DNA of 64,000 nt from Mycolicibacterium parafortuitum. GTDB lineage: Bacteria > Actinomycetota > Actinomycetes > Mycobacteriales > Mycobacteriaceae. Below, piece by piece: positions 14,211 to 24,110 of the stretch. Below the pieces are notes generated by a model. It was not told the origin of the DNA, ran no database searches, and was given only the letters and a program-made list of their open reading frames with translations. The stretch covers positions 4,774,001 to 4,838,000 of the forward strand of contig NZ_AP022598.1 in the NCBI RefSeq assembly GCF_010725485.1, read 5' to 3'. Position 1 is the stretch's first letter. Each line of letters opens with the position of its first letter. The translations under genes and the position numbers were made by a program.

Positions 14211-14272
14211 CGCGAGCGCGCGTGTCTGCACACGGCACGCCGAGGAAACTCGTACGAATTCGCGCGCTCGCG
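14211..14272. repeat. Palindromic intergenic element between carA and carB
   Basis: A perfect 12-bp inverted repeat (CGCGAGCGCGCG at 14211-14222, CGCGCGCTCGCG at 14261-14272) flanks 38 bases that contain further dyads (GTGTCTGCACAC and TCGTACGA). The whole looks like a REP-type or small MITE-like element. It begins about 20 bases before carB and would form a strong hairpin in the operon mRNA. No second copy was seen in this window. Confidence 0.6.
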
Positions 14273-14294
14273 CGCGTCGACAGCGCGGTGTCTG

Positions 14295-15422
14295 TCACTT
14301 CTCCCCTGCCATCAGGTCGATGAACTGGTCGAAAAGGTATGCGGCGTCGTGCGGACCTGCCGCCGCCTCCGGGTGGTACTGCACCGAGAACGCCCGGCCG
14401 CTGGAGAGCCGCACGCCCTCGACCACCCCGTCGTTCGCGCAGGTGTGGCTGACCTCGGCCTGGCCGAAGGCGGTGTCGAACGTCTGGCCCGCCTCCCCTT
14501 CCAGCGCGAAGCCGTGATTCTGCGCGGTGATCGCGACCCGGCCGGTGCGGTGGTCCATCACCGGGATGTTGATGCCGCGGTGGCCGAAGACCATCTTGTA
14601 GGTCGACAACCCCAGCGCCCGGCCCAGAATCTGGTTGCCGAAGCAGATGCCGAACAACGGAATCCCCGCGCCGAGCACCTCGCGGGTGACCTCGACGATG
14701 TGGTCGGCGGTCGCGGGGTCGCCGGGCCCGTTGGACAGGAACACCCCGTCGGGTTTGAGCTCGGCGATCTGCTCGAACGTCGCCGAGGACGGCAGCACCA
14801 CACTGCGCACGCCGCGGGCGGCGAAGTTGCGCGGGGTGTTCGTCTTGATACCGAGGTCCAGCGCGGCGACGGTGAACCGATGCGGCCCTTCGGGATCCAC
14901 CGCGTACTCGGTGTCGGTGCTGACCTCGCCGGCCAGGTCCGCGCCGAGCATCGGCTGCTGCTTGCGCACCCGGTCGACCAACTCCTCGATCGGCGCCTCC
15001 GCCGCATCGCCGGAGAACAGACCGGCCTTCATCGAGCCGCGGCTGCGCAGATGCCGCACCACCGCGCGGGTGTCGATACCTGCGATACCGACGATGCCCT
15101 GGCGGCGCAGCTCGTCGTCGAGGGTTCCGGTGGCGCGCCAGTTCGACGCCCGGGGCGACGGGTCGCGCACGGCGTAGCCGGCGACCCAGATCTTGTCGCC
15201 GCGGCTCTCGCTGTCCTCCTGGTTCCAGCCGGTGTTGCCGATCTGCGGTGCCGTCGCGACGACGATCTGGCGGTGATAACTGGGGTCGGTCAGCGTCTCC
15301 TGGTAGCCGGACATACCGGTGGAGAACACCGCCTCGCCGAGGGATTCGCCGACCGCGCCGAACGCGGTGCCGGTGAAGACGCGTCCGTCCTCCAGGACGA
15401 GCAGTGCTTTGCGTTCGGTCAT
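14295..15422 (-). CDS. carA: Carbamoyl phosphate synthase small subunit (glutaminase)
   Basis: Glutamine amidotransferase subunit of 375 residues. The N-terminal CPSase domain begins [18 protein letters not shown]. The class I glutaminase domain shows LSNGPGDP, the nucleophile cysteine in GICFGNQ, and the catalytic histidine and glutamate in YHPEA. The ATG at 15422 overlaps the preceding TGA stop (ATGA), so this start is preferred over an upstream extension. Confidence 0.97.
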   Translation of the reverse strand: MTERKALLVLEDGRVFTGTAFGAVGESLGEAVFSTGMSGYQETLTDPSYHRQIVVATAPQIGNTGWNQEDSESRGDKIWVAGYAVRDPSPRASNWRATGTLDDELRRQGIVGIAGIDTRAVVRHLRSRGSMKAGLFSGDAAEAPIEELVDRVRKQQPMLGADLAGEVSTDTEYAVDPEGPHRFTVAALDLGIKTNTPRNFAARGVRSVVLPSSATFEQIAELKPDGVFLSNGPGDPATADHIVEVTREVLGAGIPLFGICFGNQILGRALGLSTYKMVFGHRGINIPVMDHRTGRVAITAQNHGFALEGEAGQTFDTAFGQAEVSHTCANDGVVEGVRLSSGRAFSVQYHPEAAAGPHDAAYLFDQFIDLMAGEK

Positions 15423-15922
15423 GCCACTTCCTCTGGGAGCCACTTCGAATGATCGCGTCGGTCGTCGGGGCGGAACCCGGTGTCGATCTCGGTACCCGAC
15501 GGCAACTTCCATCGGATCGCCAGGATGCCCTCGTGGGTGAGGGCCTTTCCGGCCAGACTCTTCTCGGCCCGGATCTCGGAGATGGACTCGTCCGGGATCC
15601 AGATCGGTCCGGCGCCGGTGCGCTGCAACATGATTCCTTCGGGATAGCGGGTCAGGACGGCCTTGGCGCGAAAACCCAGGTCGCCGGCGGCGACACGGTC
15701 GTTCCAGTGCGGCGCCAGGGTGCTGCCGACGTAAAGCCCCTTGGTGGCCGGCACGAGCGCCGGGCCGACGGTGTCGGGAAGCGGGGGCAGGGTGCCGATG
15801 ATCTGCATCTGTCGCGCGACGCGGTTGCGCCACCCGCGGATCATGCCCTGGATCAGCACCGCGATCAGCAGGGCCAGCACCGCGGCCATGACCAGGGAGG
15901 CGACCAGCGTCGGAGTGTTCAC
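15419..15922 (-). CDS. Conserved membrane-anchored protein of the pyr operon (Rv1382-like)
   Basis: Protein of 167 residues with one N-terminal transmembrane helix (about residues 7-29) and a soluble C-terminal part of roughly 135 residues resembling a PH-like transporter-associated domain. Function is unknown. It is inserted between pyrC and carA, overlapping both by four bases (GTGA and ATGA), which ties its expression to pyrimidine synthesis. M. tuberculosis has the same gene (Rv1382) at this place. Confidence 0.88.
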   Translation of the reverse strand: MNTPTLVASLVMAAVLALLIAVLIQGMIRGWRNRVARQMQIIGTLPPLPDTVGPALVPATKGLYVGSTLAPHWNDRVAAGDLGFRAKAVLTRYPEGIMLQRTGAGPIWIPDESISEIRAEKSLAGKALTHEGILAIRWKLPSGTEIDTGFRPDDRRDHSKWLPEEVA

Positions 15923-17202
15923 GCGCCCACCTTCCCGTCGCGGGCGGTGATCTTGCCGCGCAGCAGGGTGACCGTCACGGCCGCCGGCAGCTCCATGTCC
16001 TCGTACGGGGTGTTGTCCGACCGGCTGGCCAGCGCCGAACCCTTCACCGTCCAGCGGGCGTCCGGGTCGACGACGGTGAGGTTCGCGGGTTCGCCGACCT
16101 CCAACGGCCTGCCCTGATCGGGCAGCCCGACGATGCGGGCCGGCGCCTCGCTCATCACCCGCGCCACGTCACGCCAGGTCAGCAGGCCGGGTTCGACCAT
16201 GGTCTCGACGACGACCGACAGCGCGGTCTGCAGGCCGAGCATGCCGGGACGGGCGTTGGCGAACTCGCACATCTTCTCGTGTTCGCCGTGCGGTGCGTGA
16301 TCGGTTGCGACGCAGTCGATCACACCGTCGGCCAGGGCCTGGCGCAGCGCGACGGCGTCGCCGGCCTCCCGCAGCGGCGGGTTGACCCGGTTGCGCCCGT
16401 CGTAGGTCTGCAGCCGGGTGTCGTCGAGCAGCAGGTGGTGCGGGGTGACCTCGGCGGTGATCGCGATGCCCTGCTCCTTGGCCCACCGGACCAGTTCCAC
16501 GCTGCCCGCCGTGGACGCGTGGCAGATGTGCACGCGGGCGCCCGCGTCGCGGGCCAGCAGCGCGTCGCGCGCGACGATCGATTCCTCTGCGGCACGCGGC
16601 CAGCCGGCCAGGCCGAGCCGCGCGGCGTTGGGGCCCTCGTGCGCGACGGCGCCGACGGTCAGGCGCGGCTCCTCGGCGTGCTGGGCGATCAGCACGCCGA
16701 GGCCGGAGGCGTACTCCAAGGCCCTCCGCATGACCAGCGGATCGTCCACGCACACACCGTCGTCGGAGAACATCCGGACCTGGCCCGCGCCTGCGGCCAT
16801 CAGCCCCATCTCGGTGAGCTGCTTGCCCGCCAGGCCCACGGTGACGGCGCCGACGGGGTGCACGTCGACGAGCCCGACCTGCTGACCTCGGTGCCACACA
16901 TGGTCGGTGACCACGACGCTGTCGGCGACCGGGTCGGTGTTGGCCATCGCGAACACCGCCGTGTAGCCGCCGAGAGCGGCTGCCGCCGAACCGGTCTCGA
17001 TGTCCTCGGCGTATTCGCGGCCGGGCTCGCGCAGGTGGGTGTGCAGGTCGACGAACCCGGGCAGCAGGATCTGGCCGGCGCAGTCGATCTCCTCGTCGGC
17101 GCACAGGCCGGCGCCGATCTCCGCGATCTGCCCGTCGCGCACCAGCACGTCGACCGGCTCGCCCTCGCCGTAGAGCCGGACGGACTTCAACACCACGCTC
17201 AT
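15919..17202 (-). CDS. pyrC: Dihydroorotase
   Basis: Zinc amidohydrolase of 427 residues closing carbamoyl-aspartate to dihydroorotate. The metal motif HTHLREPG is near residue 56; the later histidines ([16 protein letters not shown]) and the catalytic aspartate region [10 protein letters not shown] are present. Its ATG overlaps the pyrB TGA stop and its own stop overlaps the next gene, both by four bases. Confidence 0.98.
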   Translation of the reverse strand: MSVVLKSVRLYGEGEPVDVLVRDGQIAEIGAGLCADEEIDCAGQILLPGFVDLHTHLREPGREYAEDIETGSAAAALGGYTAVFAMANTDPVADSVVVTDHVWHRGQQVGLVDVHPVGAVTVGLAGKQLTEMGLMAAGAGQVRMFSDDGVCVDDPLVMRRALEYASGLGVLIAQHAEEPRLTVGAVAHEGPNAARLGLAGWPRAAEESIVARDALLARDAGARVHICHASTAGSVELVRWAKEQGIAITAEVTPHHLLLDDTRLQTYDGRNRVNPPLREAGDAVALRQALADGVIDCVATDHAPHGEHEKMCEFANARPGMLGLQTALSVVVETMVEPGLLTWRDVARVMSEAPARIVGLPDQGRPLEVGEPANLTVVDPDARWTVKGSALASRSDNTPYEDMELPAAVTVTLLRGKITARDGKVGA

Positions 17203-18146
17203 GCGCTGATCGCTTCCTTCTCGGCACCGACGAGCAGGTGGAACAACACCGCCATCCGGACGTGCACACCATTGGAGACCTGTTGCAGGACCGCCGATTG
17301 CGAGGAGTCGGCCACCGAGTACGCGATCTCCATGCCGCGCAGCATCGGACCGGGGTGCAGCACCACCGCATGCTCGGCCAGCCGGGACTGGCGCTTCTCG
17401 GACAGTCCGTAGCGCACCGAGTACTCCCGCGACGACGGGAAGAACCCGCCGTTCATCCGCTCGGCCTGCACCCGCAGCATCAGCACCGCGTCGGCGAGCG
17501 GCAGTTCGGCGTCGATGTCGTGGGACACCGTGACCGGCCAGTCCTGCACGCCGACGGGCAGCAGCGTGGGCGGCGCGACGAGGACGACCTCGGCGCCGAG
17601 GGTGTGCAGCAGCGACACGTTGGACCGGGCCACCCGGCTGTGCAGCACGTCGCCGACGATCACGACCCGCTTGCCGTCGATGGACCCGAGCCGCTGTCGG
17701 ATGGTCAGCGCGTCGAGCAGCGCCTGGGTCGGGTGTTCGTGGGTGCCGTCACCGGCGTTGATGACGGACGGGCCGCCGTGCTCGTCGAGCGTCCAGGCGG
17801 CCAGCTGCTGGGCCGCGCCCGAGGCCGGGTGCCGGATGATCAGCGCATCGGCGCCCGCGGCGCGCAGCGTCAGCGCGGTGTCGCGCAGCGATTCCCCTTT
17901 GGCCACAGACGACCCCGAGGCGCTGACGTTGATCACGTCGGCGCTCATCCACTTACCGGCCACTTCGAACGACACCCGGGTGCGGGTGGAGTTCTCGTAG
18001 AACATCGTGATGATGGTGCGGCCGCGCAAGGTGGGCAGCTTCTTGACCTCGCGGCCGACCAGCGCCTCGCGGAAGTGGTCGGCGTTGTCGAGGATCGCCG
18101 TGGCGTCGTCGCGGCTCAGATCGGCCGCGGTCAGCAGGTGCTTCAC
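17199..18146 (-). CDS. pyrB: Aspartate carbamoyltransferase catalytic subunit
   Basis: Protein of 315 residues condensing carbamoyl phosphate and aspartate. The carbamoyl-phosphate loop STRTRVSFE, the [10 protein letters not shown] region and the aspartate-binding HPGPMLRG are visible. There is no pyrI-like regulatory subunit in the window. Coupled to pyrR and pyrC by ATGA overlaps. Confidence 0.98.
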   Translation of the reverse strand: MKHLLTAADLSRDDATAILDNADHFREALVGREVKKLPTLRGRTIITMFYENSTRTRVSFEVAGKWMSADVINVSASGSSVAKGESLRDTALTLRAAGADALIIRHPASGAAQQLAAWTLDEHGGPSVINAGDGTHEHPTQALLDALTIRQRLGSIDGKRVVIVGDVLHSRVARSNVSLLHTLGAEVVLVAPPTLLPVGVQDWPVTVSHDIDAELPLADAVLMLRVQAERMNGGFFPSSREYSVRYGLSEKRQSRLAEHAVVLHPGPMLRGMEIAYSVADSSQSAVLQQVSNGVHVRMAVLFHLLVGAEKEAISA

Positions 18147-18724
18147 CTGGCAGGCCCTCCGTAAGGTGCGATGCGGACTCCGTCGTCGCCGTCGTTCTCG
18201 GTGAGGCGGACCTTGACGTTCTCGGCGCGCGAGGTCGGCACGTTCTTGCCGACGTAGTCCGCGCGGATGGGTAGCTCGCGATGACCGCGGTCGACCAGCA
18301 CCGCCAGCTGCACGACCTTCGGCCGCCCCAGGTCACGCAGCGCGTCGAGCGCCGAGCGCACGGACCGCCCGGTGTAGAGCACGTCGTCGACGAGGATGAC
18401 CAGCGCCCCGTCGATGCCGCCCTCGGGGATCGAGGTTTCGGCCAGCGCGCGGGGCGGCTTGCTCATCAGGTCGTCGCGGTACAGCGTGGTGTCGAGCGCG
18501 CCGTGGCCGACCTCGACGCCGCTGAACTCGCTGATGTTGCGGGCCAGCCGGGTGGCCAGCGTCACGCCACGGGTCGGGATGCCGAGCAGGATCACCCGCG
18601 GGCCGTCGGGACCGTCGAGTGCGGTCTTCTCGATGATCTGATGCGCGATACGGGCGACGGTTCGGCTGACGTCCGCTGCGGACATCAGCTCCCGGTCTGA
18701 GCCGGACTGGTCAGGTGCGCCCAC
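18143..18724 (-). CDS. pyrR: PyrR, pyr mRNA-binding attenuation protein / uracil phosphoribosyltransferase
   Basis: RNA-binding regulator of 193 residues with a phosphoribosyltransferase fold. The PRPP motif [15 protein letters not shown] and [14 protein letters not shown] are typical. PyrR bound to UMP or UTP represses the pyr operon; in mycobacteria this acts on translation of the leader. The GTG at 18724 is chosen because AAGGAGG lies 12 bases upstream and the resulting length equals that of the M. tuberculosis protein; an ATG ten codons further up lies inside the RNA element and lacks a binding site. Confidence 0.95.
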   Translation of the reverse strand: MGAPDQSGSDRELMSAADVSRTVARIAHQIIEKTALDGPDGPRVILLGIPTRGVTLATRLARNISEFSGVEVGHGALDTTLYRDDLMSKPPRALAETSIPEGGIDGALVILVDDVLYTGRSVRSALDALRDLGRPKVVQLAVLVDRGHRELPIRADYVGKNVPTSRAENVKVRLTENDGDDGVRIAPYGGPAR

Positions 18725-18736
18725 GAGGGAGCCGGA

Positions 18737-18773
18737 CCTCCTTCTCCGCCTCACGGGACGGATCGTTAAAGGA
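18737..18773 (-). promoter_or_regulatory. PyrR-binding RNA stem-loop overlapping the pyrR ribosome binding site
   Basis: On the minus strand, TCCTTTAACGATCC is followed by GTCCCGTGAGGCGG and AGAAGGAGG. UCCUU can pair with AAGGA to form the lower stem, CCG with CGG the upper stem, with the CCCGUGAGG terminal loop resembling the PyrR consensus loop. AAGGAGG is also the pyrR Shine-Dalgarno sequence, so folding or PyrR binding would hide it. PyrR-dependent translational repression is established for M. smegmatis. Confidence 0.8.
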
Positions 18774-19077
18774 TGTCGGAAAACTGCGGCGAGCTTATCA
18801 GGTGCCGGAGTGTGACCGCGTACACAGCGATGTCCGCGATGCCGGTGAAGTACAGGCCGGCGTAAGGGCCCGCCTACGGTGTGGCGTTGTCCCGCAGCCT
18901 GTTTGATTGTCGATCGGTTCTCGGTGACCGCGGATTCTGCCGTCCCCTCCGCGGCAGAATCCGCAGTGCTGCCATTGTTGCGCTGTTTGTCGCCGACCGG
19001 CGGCGGTTTTGCAGGTTTTGTTGCGCAGTACCGGTACTTGATGCGGCCGCGATCGGATGCTGGCCTACCCTGGCGCG
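18774..19077. other. Divergent intergenic region with a strong 13-bp hairpin
   Basis: About 300 bases between pyrR and the serine hydrolase. A perfect 13-bp inverted repeat (GCGGATTCTGCCG at 18930-18942, CGGCAGAATCCGC at 18952-18964) surrounds a 9-base loop. Because the flanking genes diverge it is not a terminator for either; it could be an operator, a small RNA fold or a repeat unit. A TAAGCT hexamer (18800-18795, minus) is a possible pyrR -10 box. No coding gene was supported. Confidence 0.5.
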
Positions 19078-20283
19078 ATGAACCTCGACCGCAACAAGAG
19101 CTCCATCGTCGACGCCATCGATGCCGGGTTGCTGGCCGGGGCGGTGACGCTGGTCTGGCACGACGGCGAGGTCCGACAGGTCAACGAGCTGGGCTACCGC
19201 GACGTCGACGCGAAGCTGCCGATGCAGCGCGACACCATCTTCCGGATCGCGTCGATGACCAAGCCCGTCACCGTCGCGGCGGCCATGTCCCTGGTCGAAG
19301 AGGGCAAGCTGGCGCTGACCGATCGGATCGCGACGTGGCTGCCGGAGCTGGCGGACATGCGGGTGCTCGTCGATCCGCGCGGGCCGCTGGACCACACGGT
19401 GCCCGCGCAGCGCTACATCACCGTCGACGACCTGATGACCCACCGCAGCGGGCTGGCCTACATGTTCTCGGTGCTCGGCCCGATCTCCGACGCGTACCGC
19501 AAGCTCCCGACCCGCCAGGACCAGGACCGATGGCTGGCCGAGCTGGCCGAGTTGCCGCTGGTTCACCAGCCCGGCGAGCGACTGACGTACAGCCACGCCA
19601 CCGACGTGCTCGGCATCATGTTGTCGCGCATCGAGGGCAAACCGCTCAGCGACGTCCTTACCGACCGCGTCCTCGGCCCGCTGGGCATGTCGGACACCGG
19701 GTTCAGCGTCGGCGCCGAGGGCAGGCGCCGGACGGCGACGATGTATCAGCTGGACAAGGACAGCACGCTGCGCCACGACGTGATGGGGCCGGCACCGATC
19801 GTGGATCCACCGTTCTGTACAGGCGGCGCGGGGCTGTTCTCGACGGTCGACGATTATCTGCGGTTCGCCCGGATGCTGTTGGCCGGCGGGACGCTGGACG
19901 GCACCCGGGTGCTGTCGCAGCATTCGGTCGACCTGATGCGGACCGACCGGTTGACCACCGAGCAGAAGCGTCATGACTTCCTCGGTGCACCGTTCTGGAT
20001 CGGCCGCGGGTTCGGGCTGAACCTTTCGGTGGTCACCGACCCCGCGAAGTCGCGTCAACTGTTCGGCCCCGGCGGGCTCGGCACCTTCTCCTGGCCGGGC
20101 GCCTACGGCACCTGGTGGCAGGCGGATCCGTCGGCGAACGTGATCCTGATCTATCTGATCCAGAACCTGCCCAACCTGACCGTGGACGCCGCCGCCGCGG
20201 TGGCCGGCAACACGTCGCTGGCCAAGCTGCAGACGGCCCAGCCCAAGTTCGTGCGGAGCACCTACCAGGCGCTCGGCGTCTGA
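19078..20283 (+). CDS. Beta-lactamase-fold serine hydrolase (class C / esterase type)
   Basis: Protein of 401 residues of the serine beta-lactamase/DD-peptidase-like superfamily. The catalytic SxxK motif is S59-M-T-K62 ([11 protein letters not shown]) and the second motif is Y171-S-H in place of the usual Tyr-x-Asn. A GxG-type segment may lie near the FGPGGLG region. No signal peptide is seen, so it is probably a cytoplasmic esterase or amidase rather than a secreted beta-lactamase; mycobacteria have many such paralogues. The ATG at 19078 fits the family better than an ATG 21 bases upstream. Confidence 0.85.
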   Translation: MNLDRNKSSIVDAIDAGLLAGAVTLVWHDGEVRQVNELGYRDVDAKLPMQRDTIFRIASMTKPVTVAAAMSLVEEGKLALTDRIATWLPELADMRVLVDPRGPLDHTVPAQRYITVDDLMTHRSGLAYMFSVLGPISDAYRKLPTRQDQDRWLAELAELPLVHQPGERLTYSHATDVLGIMLSRIEGKPLSDVLTDRVLGPLGMSDTGFSVGAEGRRRTATMYQLDKDSTLRHDVMGPAPIVDPPFCTGGAGLFSTVDDYLRFARMLLAGGTLDGTRVLSQHSVDLMRTDRLTTEQKRHDFLGAPFWIGRGFGLNLSVVTDPAKSRQLFGPGGLGTFSWPGAYGTWWQADPSANVILIYLIQNLPNLTVDAAAAVAGNTSLAKLQTAQPKFVRSTYQALGV

Positions 20284-20343
20284 CGCGGAGTTGTCGGGCC
20301 CGGGGCGTAGCCTCGGACGCAGGCCGCCGCCGCGCAGGCCCGG

Positions 20344-21363
20344 GTGACCGCGATGTGGGCCGCTAAGCGCGCCGCGGCCGAAGAAGCCGACGGCGTCCCG
20401 GCACGCAGACGCTGCAAGGGTCTGGCCGCGGAGGTCGCGCTGGCCCGCCACGACGCCCCCGTCTGCGGCAACACCCATCTCGGCGTGGCCAAGCTCGCGG
20501 GCTGGGGCAACAAGCGGGTCGAGGCCGAAGCCAAGCGGATCGCCGCCCGACTCGACGCCGCCGCGGTGGTGGAGCGCTCCGCCAAGGCCGAACAGGACCG
20601 GTGCGTGACCACGCGACCCGCCCCGAACTGCATGGTCTACGTGACCGTCCTGCTGCCCGTCGCCCAGGGTGTGGGGATGTTCGCCGCGCTCAAACAGGCG
20701 GCCGACACCACCTTCGACGACCGCTCACGCGGCCAGGTCATGGCCGACACCGCCTACGAAAGAGTCACCGGAAGGCAAGCTGCGCAACCGGTTTCGGTGT
20801 CACTGAACCTCGTCATGGCGGACACCACGCTGGCCGGCGACGACACCGAACCCGGTTGGCTCGACGGGTACGGCCCCGTACCGGCCGGCTTCGCGTGCAA
20901 GCTCACCGGCGATGCGGTCGCCGACAGAGATGCGAAGGCCATGCTGCGTCGCCTGTACCGGCACCCGACGAGTGGCCAGCTGGTGGGAATGGAGTCGCGT
21001 GCGCGGACCTTCCCCAAAGGTTTGGCGGCATTCATCGGAATCCGTGACCGCAGCTGCCGTACCCCGTACTGCAACGCGCCGATCCGCCACCACGACCACG
21101 CGACGCCCGACCGCGACGGCGGAAAGACCAGCGCGCGCAACGGGCTCGGCCTGTGCGAGGCCTGCAACTATGCCAAGGAGGCGCCGGGCTGGCGGGTCAC
21201 CACCAGCGAGCATGACGGTGAGCACACGGCGGAGTTCGTCACGCCGACGCAGGCGAGGTACTACTCGATCGCGCCGCCACCGCCGGGCATGCCGGTGTCA
21301 CGGCGCAGCATCGTCGAAGGCCGGTTCAGCATCGACCTGGTCACCTTCGAGCCCGCGGCCTGA
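20344..21363 (+). pseudogene. Degenerate 13E12-repeat family (DUF222/HNH) gene
   Basis: Open frame of 339 codons from a GTG. The C-terminal half is a good DUF222/HNH protein: FPKGLAAFIGIRDRSCRTPYC, HHDHATPDRDGG and GLCEACNYAK carry the zinc/HNH residues. The N-terminal part is shortened, and after CGNTHLGVAK the protein jumps to KRVEAEAKRIAARLD, skipping roughly 60 residues usually present between these blocks. This suggests an internal deletion plus loss of the 5' end. The 13E12 family is repeated in mycobacterial genomes and thought to be mobile or phage-linked. A short intact variant cannot be excluded. Confidence 0.65.
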
Positions 21364-21382
21364 CCGGGCGCTGCAGCCCCCG

Positions 21383-21925
21383 CTACATCGAGCGCGACAG
21401 CACCCGACCGAACTGCAGCAGCCGCTGCATCTGCGCGAGCCCGCCGTTGTCCACGGACTTCACGAAACGGAAGGACTCGCAATAGATGTCGGTCTCGGCG
21501 ACCGTCCGCTGCCGCGACCGGGTAATCAACTGGGTGTAGAGCCGCAGCTTCACCTCGGCCAGCCGCCGCGTCCCGTCGCCGAGCACCTCGTACTCGGTGG
21601 ACAGCACCTGATCGGTGATGGTGGACAGCAGGATCGAGCGCGCCGAAGCCAGCAGGACCCGGCGGGAGCCGCCGTCGTCGGTGTCGGATACGTCGTCGTC
21701 GGCGCGCCAGATGATCAGCCGGCGCCCGTCGGTGGCGAGTACTTCCTGCCACAGCGCCTCACCCCAGGATTCCTCGGTGAACCCCCGGGTCATCACGAAC
21801 GACCTGATCGCGGGTGGTTCGACGACCGACCGGATCTGGTCCACCGCGAGATCGGGATCGCGCAGGTACACGCGCGCCGCATCCTGCAAGCTGGTATACG
21901 GGGCCCAATCCTGCGGCGCACCCAT
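21383..21925 (-). CDS. Conserved mycobacterial protein of unknown function (Rv2532c-like)
   Basis: Protein of 180 residues, no signal peptide or membrane helix seen. Its ATG directly follows the nusB TAG stop, so it is probably the last gene of the pepQ-efp-nusB group, as Rv2532c is in M. tuberculosis. Composition is ordinary for the genome. No domain was recognised. Confidence 0.85.
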   Translation of the reverse strand: MGAPQDWAPYTSLQDAARVYLRDPDLAVDQIRSVVEPPAIRSFVMTRGFTEESWGEALWQEVLATDGRRLIIWRADDDVSDTDDGGSRRVLLASARSILLSTITDQVLSTEYEVLGDGTRRLAEVKLRLYTQLITRSRQRTVAETDIYCESFRFVKSVDNGGLAQMQRLLQFGRVLSRSM

Positions 21926-22417
21926 CTACGTGTCGCTACCGCCGTCGCGGCCGCCCTGCACCGCCGCCGCCGCGGCGCGGATCTGCGGCGTCACCAGCAT
22001 CACCTGGCCGAGTACCCCGTTGACGAAGCCGGGCGAATCGTCGGTCGACAGCTGCTTGGCCAGCTCGACGGCCTCGTCGACCGCCACCGGCTCGGGCACG
22101 TCCTCGGCGTACAGCAGCTCCCACACCGCGACCCTCAGCACGGCCCGGTCCACGGCGGGCAGCCGGTCCAGCGTCCAGCCCTGCAGATGCGCCGAGATCA
22201 GGTCGTCGATGTGGGCGGCATGCTCGGTCACCCCTCGTGCCACCGTCACGGTGTACGGGTTCAACGGGGAATGATCCTCGGAACCTTTCTGCGCCAACTC
22301 ATTCCGCGCCTCGGCGACCTCGGCCGGGGTGATGCCGCGGGCTTCCGCCTCGAACAGCAGGTCGACGGCGCGTTTGCGCGCCTGGTGCCGACCCTTATCG
22401 CTCCTGCGGTCAGCCAT
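21926..22417 (-). CDS. nusB: Transcription antitermination protein NusB
   Basis: All-helical protein of 163 residues that binds boxA RNA with NusE (ribosomal protein S10) in rRNA antitermination. The basic N-terminus ([19 protein letters not shown]) and the conserved [18 protein letters not shown] and [22 protein letters not shown] segments are clear. Its start overlaps the end of efp by 8 bases. Confidence 0.97.
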   Translation of the reverse strand: MADRRSDKGRHQARKRAVDLLFEAEARGITPAEVAEARNELAQKGSEDHSPLNPYTVTVARGVTEHAAHIDDLISAHLQGWTLDRLPAVDRAVLRVAVWELLYAEDVPEPVAVDEAVELAKQLSTDDSPGFVNGVLGQVMLVTPQIRAAAAAVQGGRDGGSDT

Positions 22418-22973
22418 TAACCCTTCCCAGGTAGCTACCGTCGCGCGAATCCACCTTCAGCTTGTCGCCGGTGTTGATGAACAGCGGCACCTGGATCTCG
22501 GCGCCGGTCTCCAGCGTCGCCGGCTTGGTGCCCGCGCTGGAGCGGTCGCCCTGCAGACCGCGCTCGGTGTGCGAGACCACCAGTTCGACGGTGACCGGAA
22601 GTTCGAGGTAGAGCGGGACGCCGTCGTGGAAGGCGATCTGCACGGGCATGCTCTCCAGCAGGAAGCCGGCGAGACGACCGACGAGCGCCTCGGGCAGCGG
22701 ATGCTGCTCGAAGTCCTCGGAGTCCATGAAGACGAAGTCGTTGCCGTCGCGGTACAGGTAGGTGGCGTCGCGGCGGTCGACGGTGGCGGTCTCCACCTTC
22801 ACGCCCGCGTTGTAGGTCTTGTCGACCACCTTGCCGGACACGACGTTCTTCAGTTTCGTGCGCACGAAGGCGGGGCCTTTACCGGGCTTGACGTGCTGGA
22901 ATTCCACGATCTGCCACAGCTGGCCATCGATCTGAAGGACGAGCCCGTTCTTGAAGTCGGCGGTCGATGCCAC
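22410..22973 (-). CDS. efp: Translation elongation factor P
   Basis: EF-P of 187 residues, relieving ribosome stalling at proline runs. The three domains are present; the tip loop reads PGKGP, typical of the actinobacterial type, which is reported to work with an unmodified lysine. The start is the GTG at 22973 ([10 protein letters not shown]) with AGGAG about ten bases upstream. It follows pepQ closely and overlaps nusB. Confidence 0.97.
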   Translation of the reverse strand: MASTADFKNGLVLQIDGQLWQIVEFQHVKPGKGPAFVRTKLKNVVSGKVVDKTYNAGVKVETATVDRRDATYLYRDGNDFVFMDSEDFEQHPLPEALVGRLAGFLLESMPVQIAFHDGVPLYLELPVTVELVVSHTERGLQGDRSSAGTKPATLETGAEIQVPLFINTGDKLKVDSRDGSYLGRVNG

Positions 22974-22994
22974 GTGGGTTGTACTCCTAGCTTT

Positions 22995-24077
22995 CTAGAT
23001 GATCACCAGTTCCTTCGGGAACCGTGTGAGTAGGTCTGGGCGTTTGTCGACCACAAGCGTGTCCTCGATGCGGACACCGCCGCGGCCGGGCAGGTAGACG
23101 CCGGGCTCCACAGTCACAGCAGAGCCAGCAAGCAGTGTACCGGCGGCAGCGGAGTTGATTCCCGGCGCTTCGTGGATCTGCAGCCCCACCCCGTGGCCGA
23201 GACCGTGGCCGAAGTTGTCCGCATAGCCGGCGTCGGCGATGACCTGCCGCGATGCGGCGTCGACGTCCTTGAGCGCGACGCCGGGCGCCAGCGCCTCGCG
23301 CCCCGCCCGCTGCGAGTCGGCGACCAATGAATAGATGTCGCGCTGCCAGTCGGCGACCGGGGACAGCACGAACGTGCGGGTCATGTCGGAGTGATAGCCG
23401 GCCACCAGCGCACCGAAGTCGATCTTGACGAAGTCCCCGGCCGCCAGCACCGCGTCGGTGGGCCGGTGGTGCGGGATCGCCGAGTTCACACCGGTCGCGA
23501 CGATGGTCTCGAACGATGCGCCGTCGGCACCGTGGGCGAGCATCAGCGACTCCAGCTCGTTGCGGACCTCCTTCTCCGTGCGTCCCACGCGCAGCCCGCC
23601 GCCGTCGACCAGATCCCGCAGCGCGGCGTCGGCCGCCTCGCAGGCGAGACGCAGCAGCGCCACCTCGCCGGCATCCTTGATCTCCCGCAGCCCCTCGACG
23701 GTGCCCGCGGCCCGCACTAATTCGCACCCGTCGCCCGCCGCGGTCGTCAGCGCCGCGAACGCGTCCACGGTCACGACGTGGCTCTCGAACCCGAGCTTGC
23801 GCACCCCGTCCTCGGCGGCGCGCTTGGCCAGATGCGGACCGCACGCGCGCTCGATGACCACCTCGGCATCGGGCGCCTGCTGCGCCGCCTGGGTGCGGTA
23901 GCGCCCATCGGTGGCAAGCACCGGCGTTTCGCGCTCGGCAAGCACCAGCAGGGCGGCGTTCGACCCCGTGAAACCGGACAGGTAACGCACATTGACCAGG
24001 TCTGATACCAGCATGGCGTCCAGCCCGGCCTTCGCCAGCCGCTCCCGCAGCCGGCCGCGCCGCTGAGAAATCGTCAC
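22995..24077 (-). CDS. pepQ: Xaa-Pro aminopeptidase/dipeptidase (M24 family)
   Basis: Metallopeptidase of 360 residues that removes residues ahead of proline. The dinuclear metal ligands are visible: two aspartates in KIDFGALVAGYHSDMTR, the histidine in FGHGLGHGVGL, and glutamates in VTVEPGVYLPG and GVRIEDT. Start GTG at 24077. Orthologue position of Rv2535c, first gene of the pepQ-efp-nusB group. Confidence 0.96.
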   Translation of the reverse strand: MTISQRRGRLRERLAKAGLDAMLVSDLVNVRYLSGFTGSNAALLVLAERETPVLATDGRYRTQAAQQAPDAEVVIERACGPHLAKRAAEDGVRKLGFESHVVTVDAFAALTTAAGDGCELVRAAGTVEGLREIKDAGEVALLRLACEAADAALRDLVDGGGLRVGRTEKEVRNELESLMLAHGADGASFETIVATGVNSAIPHHRPTDAVLAAGDFVKIDFGALVAGYHSDMTRTFVLSPVADWQRDIYSLVADSQRAGREALAPGVALKDVDAASRQVIADAGYADNFGHGLGHGVGLQIHEAPGINSAAAGTLLAGSAVTVEPGVYLPGRGGVRIEDTLVVDKRPDLLTRFPKELVII

Positions 24078-24110
24078 AGCGGCTGACGGTACTCGCTAAG
24101 GTGAGGCCCC
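24078..24110. promoter_or_regulatory. Divergent leaderless promoter pair between pepQ and a membrane gene
   Basis: The 33-base gap carries TAAGGT (24097-24102, plus) 8 bases before the ATG at 24111, and TACCGT (24091-24086, minus) 8 bases before the pepQ GTG at 24077. Both fit the mycobacterial TANNNT -10 box at leaderless spacing, and neither gene has a Shine-Dalgarno sequence. Confidence 0.55.
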
